Shown here piece by piece: positions 23,185-33,941 of a DNA stretch of 64,000 nucleotides (position 1 is its first letter; each line of letters begins with the position of its first letter). A model generated the notes under the pieces. The model was not told where the DNA came from and did no database searches. It worked only from the letters and a program-made list of their open reading frames with translations. The stretch is from Coniferiporia sulphurascens (lineage: Eukaryota; Basidiomycota; Agaricomycetes; Hymenochaetales; Hymenochaetaceae), in the NCBI GenBank assembly GCA_002794785.1, contig NBBA01000021.1:434001-498000 (forward strand). The letters run 5' to 3'. The translations under genes were made by a program, and so were the position numbers.

Positions 23185-24816
23185 GTTGCAAAGGCTGGCT
23201 GAGGTCGGATCACCAGAGGGAGGGAAGAGGGAAGACGACGTGAGCACAAAAGACGAGATCGACGAGAAGTGCCAGCCTTTTAAAGAGCCTCTAACAATGG
23301 GAACGCTTCCAGACCGGTCGAAGCGTAATGGAACAAATTTAGAGTTATGACGGAGCCACTGTTCTGAGAACCGGTTCACAATAAATGAGCCTCAGGAGAA
23401 CGGCGAAACGCAGACGAGATGGGGGCTATCTCAGGCACCTAGATTCCGGTAGATACGCGGGTGTGTTTCGTCGCATAAGTATGCGGAGCATAGAGAGGGA
23501 GAGGGGAGAAAAGACAAGAATAGCGGCGCTAGAAGAAAAGATCCCATAAAGAAAATATTCAGCCAGGATCTTCAGACTCATTTCTTCATTCTTCCCCTGT
23601 AATGATTCGTGGATGTTAATTCGTGAAGACCAAACCATATCGAGAACAATGTGCTTTTTGTATTGATTTTTGGGTCCGTTGCAGACTCAAATCTGAGGCT
23701 AGTCATGCAGTTGTCCATGAGTCTGGCGAAGGTCAGATCCGACCTGGTGATGGCCAAGAGCCGCGCGCACAAAAAGCTTATCTAGCCCCCCTTTTGTTTG
23801 ACTCACGATCCAGATGGGCAAAAAAATACCGGCAGAACGGAAGCACTCGTCCGTCCCTGTTCAGCAAACAATAGACAGGGTAAGAGCAAGACGGTTGACT
23901 AGCCGGGTTATTGTGGACTCTGCGGGCGCGTGTGTTTCTGATGCAATATCTGACATTATCTTATTCCTTTATATAAAAACTTATGTCAGCACCTCGTGAC
24001 CCTGCACAAGCCCGCGGAGGCTCAAAACCGAAAGTTTGCTACGGATTCCAACGGGGTCCGCCCCATTCCGCAGTTAGTGCTAGAAATAATCCTAGCCGTG
24101 TACAACGATTCGAATGCTGCCTAAATACTTGCTCCTGTAGGGTTTTTACTGTCCCTTTACAGTGGATCCATTTAGAGAACGTACATTACTCCATATCAAG
24201 TTCGAACAATCGGGCATCAAATGAGGGTTTTGCAGCTTGTGCCATCCCATTACCCGAAGTGCCGCCTGGGTGCACTAACTCGTTCACCAGCAGGGTCAAG
24301 ATCCCGCGAATTCCATTTCCCAAAGTCATCAGAAGCCTGGCCGTTGTTACCCAATAAGTTACGAGCCTGTCGGTCTCTAGGTTGGTATGGTATAGAACGC
24401 TTCAGTCCGTTTTCGCAGAAATTAGGGAGCTATTGGTCAGGAAAGACAATCTCCAAGGGGTCAAGCTCAGGTATAGACAGAGCAATCATGAATTCCGTGG
24501 TTAGTGAGCATAGTACAAATGGGTAACACCGTCTGGTTGCATGCAGCAAGCCAAGATCATTGGCAGAGATAGGGTTTGGTTAGTTGAGGGAAATACGGGG
24601 GAGCCTGGAAGGAAGGGGTAATGTAGGCGGAAACGCTGAAAGAATCCGTACGCAGAGTCCTTTATCTATAGTCTATTGGTGAAAATCAAATAAAGTAGGA
24701 AGGGTAAGATGATAGATGATAGATTTGAAGGCAGAATGTACGATCGCGAGCTTTAGGAAGAAATATAGCGGAGAATCTGTCAGTCATCCGCCTTATGATA
24801 TTCCCGGAAGTGTGAC
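23185..24816. other. 1.6 kb intergenic, no gene seen
   Basis: It lies between the 5' end of the CCCH gene and the 3' end of the secreted-protein gene. Only short frames without family signal were found. The first few hundred bases should contain the CCCH promoter. Confidence 0.5.
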
Positions 24817-25915
24817 TCACGATGATGACGCCGCTGCGCTTTGGGGAGCTCCGGTGATTTTCACGGTAAGGACAGCTACTAAGCCGTCTATGGCGTTTTG
24901 ACCATCACCGACAGTTAAATAGTGATTGATGCCGTTGCTGGTATTCTGTAAAAGGCCAGACACATACTGGACGTCGGTCTGATATGTGTACCCGCCAAAA
25001 GACGCCTGCCCACTGTAGGTCGAGGAATTGGTAAGATTGGATGTTGGGATGTTAATACCCCCCGTCGCATTGCCGACAAGCCAGTCCCTACCCAGGTTGT
25101 AGCTACAATCGGACGTTAGGATAGCTTGTGAATTACGAGACATAATGCGCACCCATTGTCGATGACGTCGTGCTGTTCGGCAATCGGCTTCTCGTACGAA
25201 GCTGCCATGAAAATGGCCTTGCTGTCCGCATTCTTGCCATTCTGTATCCAGTAGCGGAAATGGTTTCCACCCTGAATCGTCTCTGTACACGTCCCTAGCG
25301 TCGGATCTCCATAGTCCCAGCGTATTGTTGACGTTTCGTTCACTGAGAAGAGGAATGAGCTGAGCGAGGTCCCAAAGATAACAAACTACACACTCACAGT
25401 ACCCGTGTCCGTCTCCAAGATTGGCCGCCTGGTCTGAGCTATCATGCTGGCCAAGGCACTCGCCGGCAAAACCAAGAGCACTTTGAAAATTAAGATAAGC
25501 TCTTGTGCGTACATGATAAGTCGTGAGCTCACAAGTAGTAATTGCGTAGTCCGCCGTCGGTTGCTTGATCGACCAATACGGCTGGATCGGAATTTGCGGT
25601 CAGAATTATGTTCAGTGGTTCTCCCAGGCCCGCCGGGAATGTTCCATTGACCTCCTACAAAAGAAGGTTTTAGTATCCGCATGTTGATAAGGCGGGTACA
25701 AGGGGAAATTGACACACCGTCAACATGCTTCCTCCATTGTCTAGTGGGTTGAAGTAACCTTCGGCCGGCACACTGCTGCGCTTACTATAACCTGGTGAAC
25801 GGCGCCAGAAATCCCATCTGCTAGTCGTCCGCTCTGTGCGGGATGCGGACGTGATGGAGACCGTCGAGAGTGCGAATAAGAATAAAGGAAGAGACTTGGC
25901 CCAGGATGGGACCAT
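24817..25915 (-). CDS. Secreted glycoprotein-like hypothetical protein
   Basis: No named family recognised, though the layout is typical of secreted basidiomycete proteins. Exons: 25915-25718, 25654-25533, 25480-25398, 25342-25153, 25102-24817, 292 aa. The first 24 residues (MVPSWAKSLPLFLFALSTVS) form a signal peptide. The mature part has several N-glycosylation sequons (NGT, NET, NAT, NLT, NSS, NTS), Cys residues in CLGQHDSSDQ and TCTETIQGG, and an aromatic-rich core (IRWDYGDPTLG, HFRYWIQNG). All exon phases agree. The stop TGA at 24819-24817 overlaps a good GTGAGT donor after ASSS, so a further short C-terminal exon is possible. Extracellular or cell-wall location is inferred from the signal peptide alone. 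Confidence 0.78.
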
Positions 25916-26702
25916 CGTTAGGGAGCTTATCGCTCGAGATTAAAACGGTTATCCAAAAGAGAAAGAAATCAAAGGTGGGTGCAGCTAGAGGATGGTGGAC
26001 GAAGCAGCTGGCAAAATGGAATTGTCATGCGCAATGGCGCACTGCACGTTGAATCGGAGAGGCACCGGCGTGAGGGGCGGGACAACGTCGTCAGGCCGTC
26101 GACAAAAAAGGCAATTAAAATATTTTTAGATTTATATAATTCTATTTCGGTACTATATAGCTTCCGTAAGGAACCCTGCCTCATAAGCTAACATGCGTGT
26201 TTTTGGCTCGTACAGTACTAGTGAGACTTGCTTCGTGCTTCGGGGTCGGACGTTTGATTTACAACTTAAGAGCTCTCAAAACTTACAGATTAATGGGGAA
26301 AATCCAAGGGTATACACCTGCATTACGACTGACAACCCAGATATAATTAATGTACTTCAATCCTATCCCACGGCTAGGTATTCGCTTATCTTGTGGGACA
26401 AAATCAACTAACGTCATCGTTACCTCCTCCATTAAAGAATTGTAGCTACCTTTTCAAGTATTAACCAAGTATCCATGTGGATTTATCAGAGATCTTGGAT
26501 GTTAGGGCCACAGCCCACCGGGCATCATAGCCAGAATCGGATATCAGCCGCATATATCCTAATTTGTGTTTTTAAAAATTTGTCACGATCACACTTAATA
26601 AACGAGCAAGCACCCTTCCTCCTCCCCCTCACCTCGAGTGTCCCGCACCTCGACTCTGTACACCTCGGTTTCCTGGCTCAAAAGTAATTCTACTCTAGAA
26701 TA
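25916..26702. promoter_or_regulatory. Divergent promoter region secreted protein / ARB1
   Basis: Start codons of two divergent genes face outward from this 790 bp stretch, which contains AT-rich blocks near 26115-26160 and 26560-26605. No coding exon is supported. A pyrimidine-rich tract near 26610-26640 precedes the ARB1 start. Confidence 0.5.
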
Positions 26703-29077
26703 ATGCCTCCTTCTTCCTCAAAGCAGAAGAGACTGGCGGAAAAGGCCGCCAAGCAGGCCGCAAAAGTGAAAGGGGATGGTTCGGATAGCATGACGGCTAC
26801 TCCTACGGGCTCCCGCAATGGCAGCTCTGTCAACACCCCGCTTACGAGCGTCTCTGCGGCCACGAGCGCTGAAGATCTATCCTCAATGGCTAAGCTTCAG
26901 ATGGCGACCGATCGTAGCGCAGCGGGTGTCCTAGTCTCTGACCCCAAGAGCAGAGATGTCAAGATCGACCAGTTCACGCTCTCGTTCCACGGACGCTTGC
27001 TCATCGAAGGTGCGGAGATCGCGCTGAACTATGGACAACGGTATGGATTACTGGGAGAAAATGGATCGGGCAAGGCGCGCCATATAATTCAGTCATTTTT
27101 TGTTATAAAAAACTTAACTGTATGCAGTCGACTTTCCTGCAATCCATCGCCGAGCGCGATATTGACATCCCGGAACATGTTGACATCTATCTCGTCAGCG
27201 GCGAGGCGGATCCATCGGATGTCAACGCGCTCGACTTTATTGTCGCTTCCGCAAAAGAAAAAGTTGCCAAGCTCGAGAAGCGCATCGAGGACCTTTCTAT
27301 GGCGGACGATGTCGACGAACTCGCACTCGATGCTGCCTATGAGGAGCTCGAGGAGCTTGACCCGAACACGTTCGAAGCCAAGGCCGGTAGTATCCTCCAT
27401 GGTCTTGGCTTTAGCCAAGAGATGATGAAACGCCCGACGAAGGACATGAGTGGTGGCTGGCGTATGCGCGTCGCCCTCGCCCGTGCACTTTTCGTCAAAC
27501 CGCATCTCTTACTCCTTGACGAGCCGACGAACCATCTTGATCTTGGTGCTGTCGTCTGGCTCGAGGCCTACCTTTCAACGTACAACCATATTCTCGTCAT
27601 CACCTCCCACTCTCAGGACTTCATGGACTCCGTTTGCACAAACATTATGGACCTCAACGCCAAGAAGGAGCTCGTTTATTACACGGGTAATTACACGACA
27701 TACGTTCGCACTAAATCGGAGAACGAAGTTAACCAGATGAAGGCATACAACAAGCAACAAGATGAGATTGCACATATCAAGAAGTGCGCTGGCTTTAGTT
27801 AACCCCATCCCCATTTTGTCTGACCGCTTGCAGGTTCATCGCTTCTGCGGGTACTTACGCAAACCTTGTCAAGCAAGCCAAGTCGAAGCAAAAGATTATC
27901 GACAAGATGGAGGCTGCCGGGCTTATAGAAAAAATCGAGCAGCCGCGGCCATTGCGCTTCAACTTCGAAGATATCCGCAAGCTGCCCCCGCCCATTATCG
28001 CCTTCACTGATGTCGCTTTTGCCTATTCTGGAAAGAAGACAGACTACCTTTATGAAAAGCTGTCTTTCGGTATCGAGTAAGTGGTCTCGCCCTCGGTTGT
28101 GCGACGTTGCCTCATATGTCACAGCATGGACTCGCGTGTAGCCATCCTCGGTGCGAATGGTACGGGGAAATCAACGCTCCTGAACCTAATTACTGGGGTG
28201 CTTCAGCCAACCGAAGGCACGGTTTCGAAGCACACAAGCCTCAAGCTTGCCAAATACTCGCAGCACAGCGCTGACCAACTGCCGTATGACAAGAGTCCCA
28301 TTGAGTACTTCGAGACTTTGTACAAGGAGAAATATCCCGAAAAGGACATCATGGTGCGTAGTTGGATTTGTTATCGATCTATCACACCTGTTTTAACATG
28401 CCTCGCCGCATAGTCATGGCGTGCGCAATTGGGGCGCTTTGGTCTTTCCGGCTCTCACCAGACTTCGCCGATCAAGCAGCTTTCTGACGGTCTCCGTAAT
28501 CGGTAATATCTTCCCCGGCTGTTCAGCATCTTTCGATTAGCTAATAATACGACAGTGTCGTCTTCTCACAGCTTGCCATGGAACATCCTCATATTTTGCT
28601 TCTCGGTGCGTTCAATGACATGCCTATTGTTACGGGAAGCTGACGATTTGCCCTCGATTCTTCCGTGTCGTATGTATAGATGAGCCTACAAACCACTTGG
28701 ACATGACGTCTATCGATGCCCTCGCGAGTGCGATCAAAGAGTTTGAGGGAGGTGTCGTCATTGTGTCTCACGACTTCCGTAAGGAACTTTTAGTAATGCA
28801 AAGCTTATTGACGTAAACATCTTCTTTTCAGGATTGATTTCGCAGGTCGCTGGGGAGTTGTGGGAGGTAAAGAACAAGAAGATTCGCAACCTGACTAGAG
28901 AAGATATCTCTATCGTGGATTACAAGAGATTGCTCATGAAAGACAGTGCGTTTTATCCTCCTTCATTTATTCTGTAGAGTATCAGGAGAAACTAACGAAA
29001 TTATCCACTCTACAGGTCAATCTGCTCTCGAGAAGGCAAAACTCTTCAGCAAGGCGGCGAGCCGGACGAAGGCGTAA
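26703..29077 (+). CDS. ARB1: ABCF-type ATPase, ribosome biogenesis factor Arb1
   Basis: Soluble twin-ATPase needed for 40S and 60S ribosome maturation. Exons: 26703-27074, 27128-27783, 27834-28076, 28125-28353, 28414-28502, 28556-28605, 28680-28778, 28832-28945, 29016-29077, 637 aa. A Lys/Ala-rich N-terminus ([15 protein letters not shown]) precedes domain 1 with Walker A GENGSGKS (about 118-125), signature MSGGW and Walker [13 protein letters not shown]. Domain 2 has GANGTGKS, the signature [16 protein letters not shown] (LSDG instead of LSGG, normal for Arb1/ABCF2), [11 protein letters not shown] and the switch His in VSHDF. There are no membrane segments. Intron 1 falls between Lys and Ser of the first Walker A and needs a GC donor (AAG|GCGCGC). 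Length and motif order match the family. Confidence 0.95.
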
Positions 29078-29910
29078 GACGCTTGCACACGGATACTCTC
29101 CCGAACAGTGTCTTAGATGTCCTAGAACTACGACCACCATTTGTAGCCGCATCGCATCGCATCGTATCTGTCTTGATATTCATCGTCGAAGTTACGAATT
29201 CACCACGCTGATCCTCGATATCTGTACCCGTTCATATAGCATTTGTAGAAAACTGTTTGTGATATACAGAATGTTGTGTTTTATTCCCCCCTTTTTGATG
29301 TTCATCTGATCAATGATGCGGCGTGTTTGCGGTTCCGCGATGTATACGGCATAATTGTGCTACCTGGCTAAAGCCTAGCTCTGACGATCGTGGTTAAGTG
29401 GTATCAGTCAGGAGAAACTAGAAATGGGTTCAGCTTCTGGGAACGGCCCGAAAGACCGGAAAGTATTCGCGTCGATATACAGTAAATACACTTCTCCTTT
29501 ATGAAAACAACTGTCTAATTCCGGAGGGGCGGAATCATCTTTGACTGCGGTCGTGTTTGGTGTGAAAACGCCTGCGATCGTGCGCATGTGGCCAACCTAT
29601 GCGTAACCGGAGGGATCGGCGTAGTCCAAGGTCATGGACAAAACAGCTTGGGTCGTTGTCAAGTTGAAGAATGCTGCGAAGTTCGCAAGACAAGATCAAC
29701 TAGGCCTTTCCCCGACGAGGCGCCCCTTTCCCCTCTGGCCCCCTGTTGCTCACGGTCAATCGATCTAGTAAGGGCTTTACAACAATTAAGATTGACCAGA
29801 AAACACAGATCTAGGACAAGAATGTAAGGCTACAGTTGAGCGATCTCCTTCGGAGGAACGGCGTAGATGTCGAGATCAAGAACAATAAAAGAAGTGGTAT
29901 AGAACATGGA
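29078..29910. other. Convergent 3' flanks of ARB1 and PP4
   Basis: Two genes end toward each other here. No exon-like frame has family support. A GCATC-type short repeat occurs near 29150-29165. Confidence 0.55.
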
Positions 29911-31119
29911 TCAGAGGAAGTATTCGGCTGGAGGCCTTTTGGCGGGTATCGAACGTACGTCCTGTAATGGAGGACGATCAGCATATATGCTATGATCTGT
30001 GGGGAAAACTATGACTCACGGAAGGGGCGTGCTGGAACACCTTGTATTCTTGAGCTAGATGCTCGTCAAGCTCGAGAATCGAGGCGACGTTCCCACATCT
30101 TTAAGTGGAGAATTTAATAAACTTAATTGTGGACACCTGTAAGCAGCACATACCTATAGCAGTAATTGGGAGCGCTCCAGACGGTAACAATTGTGTTGTC
30201 AAACATGAGCTTGTAGCCTTCCATGGCAAGCTGGTGTGCGCGAGCAATGAGATCGATCGCATTGTTATGTGCGAAGGATTTCGTGATATCTCCGCCGAAG
30301 AGGAATCCTGCGCCACGGGGGGAGAGACCCCATCCCTGGATATCGTCAGGGTCCGACCACAAAAGGTCGCACATAGGTCCATCGTGAGGAACTTCTTGTT
30401 TCCTGTCGATTGCGCGAATCTAGTAGGGTGCGACATTAGACTCTAATGTAAAAACGAGGAAGAATCAGGTACAAACCTGATCCACTCCATGTAAATTCGG
30501 GCTGAGACCGCCATGCACGCAGAAAACGCTCCCGTCGACGATTGCGCCGAGTGCGAGGTAGTCAAACACCTCGCAGCAGTATCGCCAGACATTCGCGGAG
30601 CCGTACTTGCGCTGACATTCATCGTAGAATCCGTATACTTGCGTGATCTGACGCGACTCGTGGTTGCCGCGGATGAGAGTGATACGGTCCGGGTAGCGCA
30701 CCTTGTACGCGAGAAGGAGGAGGAATGTCTCGACAGAGTAGAACCCGCGGTCGACAAAGTCGCCCATGAAGAGATAATTTGTCTCGGGGCAGAAGCCGCC
30801 GACTTTAAAGAGCTCCATCATGTCCCAGAATTGACCATGTATGTCGCCGCATATCTTCCGGACGAATCGTCCACGTTAGCTCTGTTGGCTCTGCATGTAT
30901 TGTGATTGAACTCACTGTCACCGGTGAATCGACTACCTGCACGTTCCCCTCCTCGATTAGGATTTCGCGCGCTTTCAAGCACAGCTGTTTTACTTGTTCC
31001 TCAGAAATGGGCTCACAGCGGGTAAGCTGGGCTATCTGACTTTGCAAGCATGAGCACGGCTTGCGCTGGGGGCAACCCGAGTGTAATACACGCACTTACT
31101 TGTCCAGGTCGCTCGTCAT
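29911..31119 (-). CDS. PPH3: Serine/threonine phosphatase PP4 catalytic subunit
   Basis: PPP-family phosphatase acting with regulatory subunits in DNA-damage recovery and signalling. Exons: 31119-31100, 31039-30916, 30854-30477, 30419-30154, 30098-30020, 29961-29911, 305 aa, close to the usual 307. Metal-binding and catalytic motifs are complete: [44 protein letters not shown] and [12 protein letters not shown]. The C-terminus PAEYFL ends in the carboxymethylated Leu. [15 protein letters not shown] near the start and the [11 protein letters not shown] tail favour PP4 over PP2A or PP6. Gln/Glu substitutions around [11 protein letters not shown] are ordinary. Introns are canonical GT-AG. Confidence 0.93.
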
Positions 31120-33232
31120 GCTTGTAATTTATCGACCAGAGGCGCTCCCCCGACTCTTAAGCACTTGAGATATGGCGTAAAATTGCTGTGAGGTTTGAAT
31201 AAAGCAATGCGTGAGCCGAAGACGCGTGCCAGGAGTAGGAAGTAAGCAATCGACTTCAAGTGCATGTCCGAGCCAGCTGAGTCGCGTCGCCGTGACTGAC
31301 TCTTGTGCGCGTTACGCAAGCAGTAGTAATCTTGTTTTTATCCCTTCAGGAAGTATTAGAGCGAAATACTTACGCTCTACAGGTAAATTGCTTCAAGATA
31401 TTGAAGTTTTTTTGTAATTATAACGGTCCAACCAGTTGAATTGGAGGATTACACAGAAACGCACAGCTTGGGGTGCGACCGCTTATCAAAATGTTCGCAC
31501 GGATACAAAACACCGACGGCTTGCTTATGTAATACGAGCCACACAGGATTTCAAAATCCGCCAATCTGGGACACCGAAGCCTGGTGTTGACGGACGAGGG
31601 GATCGTATAATAGGCGGATAGAACAGATGAAAAAACATTTCTACAAAACAATTTCGATATAAACCAGGGTCTGAGCTTGGGCAAATACCGGGAGAACGTC
31701 TGACGATCATAACTTGAAAGCTTGCGGCAATGCAACTTGAAGGTTGACGTGGGCGAGCGGCGCTGCTAGCACGATGGCAGGGGTTTCATCCAGATTCGTA
31801 CTATCCTAGCAAGTTGATTAAAGGCGGGAGTAGGTCTCTTAAACAACAATACGTCGTGTTGGCTGCTGTCAATGATAGCAAGACCAAAAGCGCTCAACAA
31901 ACATTACAGCGTTCCGAGACCCTTGTCAGTGAGTCCCCTCCGTAATTATCAGAAAGAACGACTCGGGGAGCTTGAACATGAAGGGGTCAAGCGTTCAGGT
32001 TGAAGTAGGTCTCAGCGTGAATGAGGCGCATGCAATAGACGGTCAGAGTTTCGTCCGATACAGGGAACAATTGAGTCAATGCTCTTACCACTTGCTTGGG
32101 GGGACATGGATGGACGTCTGACCTTTTCTTCAGCGGAACGCCGTCCCTTCAGTCTAAGACCCCATGTTGAGGTTCTACGCGACATTATGTAGTCCCGCCT
32201 CCGTATTCCATCCACGCTCACGATTGTGTCGGCTACAAGGGTTCGCAGCCTGCGGCGCCGCCGACACGTCAAGGGAGACTCGGAGAAGACAGCGGCGTCC
32301 GTGAAGGGTATATATTGCCCGTAAAGGCGTAATGGGGCCTACAAAAAGAGGGAGACGAAGCTAAAGACAAGACGAGGTAGAGAGTCAGTGGGGCTATCTC
32401 ACCGGTACAGGCGGCCACTAGTGGGGGAACTCGAGAGAGAGTCTGGAATTGCCGCGTTCTTTTATCGAGTCGCGATATTAGCAGGTCTAGTAGGGCCCAG
32501 CACCGTGTTGTTTTATCGGCGGACGTGGGCAAACAGGTCCGACTTTTTTATTGTTGCAAAAGTCTGGGCCTATACCTATACTAGGGGGCGGTGCAGGATA
32601 GAGACTGATGGAACTCATGACGGTAGCCACTTAAATCGGTCTCTCCCCAGGACAAGCACTGGCACCCCCCTCTCCCTCCCCCTTGTGGACCAGAGTACTG
32701 TGCATTCTCTCCCCCCTACATCATACTGCTCCGTGGCGGACGCTAGGTTCAGAGGCGGGGACCGTCCATCCGACCATGTACTCCTCGTGAGTCCCGACGC
32801 CGGCCGACTCCAGGGGATTGGGTCTGCCGCCTGTGGATTTAGAGCGCCTCGCGGGCACGCACGCCCCCCTCTCGAAGATCTCTTTGATCTAATTTTCACG
32901 TACAATACAAGCTTCGGCCACTTTTAATCCAATCTCGCAGCGCAGCAGGGGCACATCAGAATTAATATCGGACCACCGGTATTTTTTTTTCACAATAGAA
33001 AACAGGGACAAGTCGGTCTAAGAAGTCGGCAATGAGAGATGAAAGCAACGAGGGCGGGGGGCAACGAGAGAACATCGTAGTAAAAATAGCAAAGCGAAGC
33101 AAGATGGGAGTGAGATAATGTCGTACCGTGGTCAAATTTTGCAGGGGACGGAAAACCGAGGGGACTAACGCTCCTTTTTTTGAGAGAGGGAATTGTCTAT
33201 GGAATGATAAATTTGTCGTTGGAACCAAGGGA
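31120..33232. other. 2.1 kb gene-poor interval
   Basis: Neither strand shows a gene I can support. Frames reach about 180 codons (for example 32388-32927 plus) but have no domain signal, unusual composition and a pyrimidine-rich segment near 32650-32720. The start of the interval should hold the PP4 promoter. Confidence 0.45.
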
Positions 33233-33941
33233 TTAGGCATTCCTTATCTGCCTTTTGCGAAGTGAACGCAGGTGGCGCTCCAGGAAGCTTTTGCACGTCT
33301 GCGTGGCCCATGCGTACATCAGCCTTCTCTCGAGCACGAACAAAACCCAACAAGACTCACAAAGAACATGCGCATGCCCTTGACGAAGCGCTTGCCACGC
33401 CCGGGCTGCCTCTCTGCAGGTACGGTTCCCCCTGTGTCCAAATCTAGGCTGCTGGCAATTGACATCCTGTCGTCATCCACTGGAACCAACTGGACTGGCG
33501 CGGGTTCAATATGGGCTGACAACGGTACGCTGAAGGCGAGAGGGTCCGTTGTAATAGCAGGTTCGAGCTAACAATAAACAGAAGTCGTGAATGAGGTACC
33601 TGAGGAGATGAGAAGCAAGCTCACAATGACGATTACCCCACGTCTGCGCCTGCGTTTGCGTCTACGTTCCTCCTCGTCCCTACGATCGAACGTCGTCTGC
33701 CGACGGGGTTAGCGTCCAATGAGGGAAAAAATAGATAGAATTCTTGCAATTCCCGTACCATCGCCCAATTCTCGTTACGCTCAGGCCGAACTGGTTCTGG
33801 GTGCGGCTGATGGCTGGCGACGTTGTTCCACGCGAGACGTCCTGCGAAGGGGCGGGAATCGCGTCGTAGAATATGCCTGTTGATAACTAGGCTAAACGAG
33901 GGATAGATCTCCCTTTGGTGCGAATTTCCACGGAAATCCAT
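33233..33941 (-). CDS. Unrecognised four-exon small protein, paralogue B
   Basis: Paralogue of 13572-14259 in the opposite orientation, 20 kb away. Exons: 33941-33759, 33696-33625, 33567-33361, 33298-33233, 175 aa, introns phase 0. It shares MDFRG, YPSFSLV, RPERNENWAM, TTFDRRDEEE, QLVPVDDDRMS, KGMRMFF and TCKSFLERHLRSLRKR. Exons 1 and 4 have the same lengths as in paralogue A. Exon 2 is twice as long (72 against 36 nt) and adds a strongly basic run, RRRKRRRRRG, resembling a nuclear localisation signal, which A lacks. Selection on the protein is suggested because the frame, splice sites and C-terminal block survive substantial nucleotide divergence. Function unknown. Confidence 0.75.
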
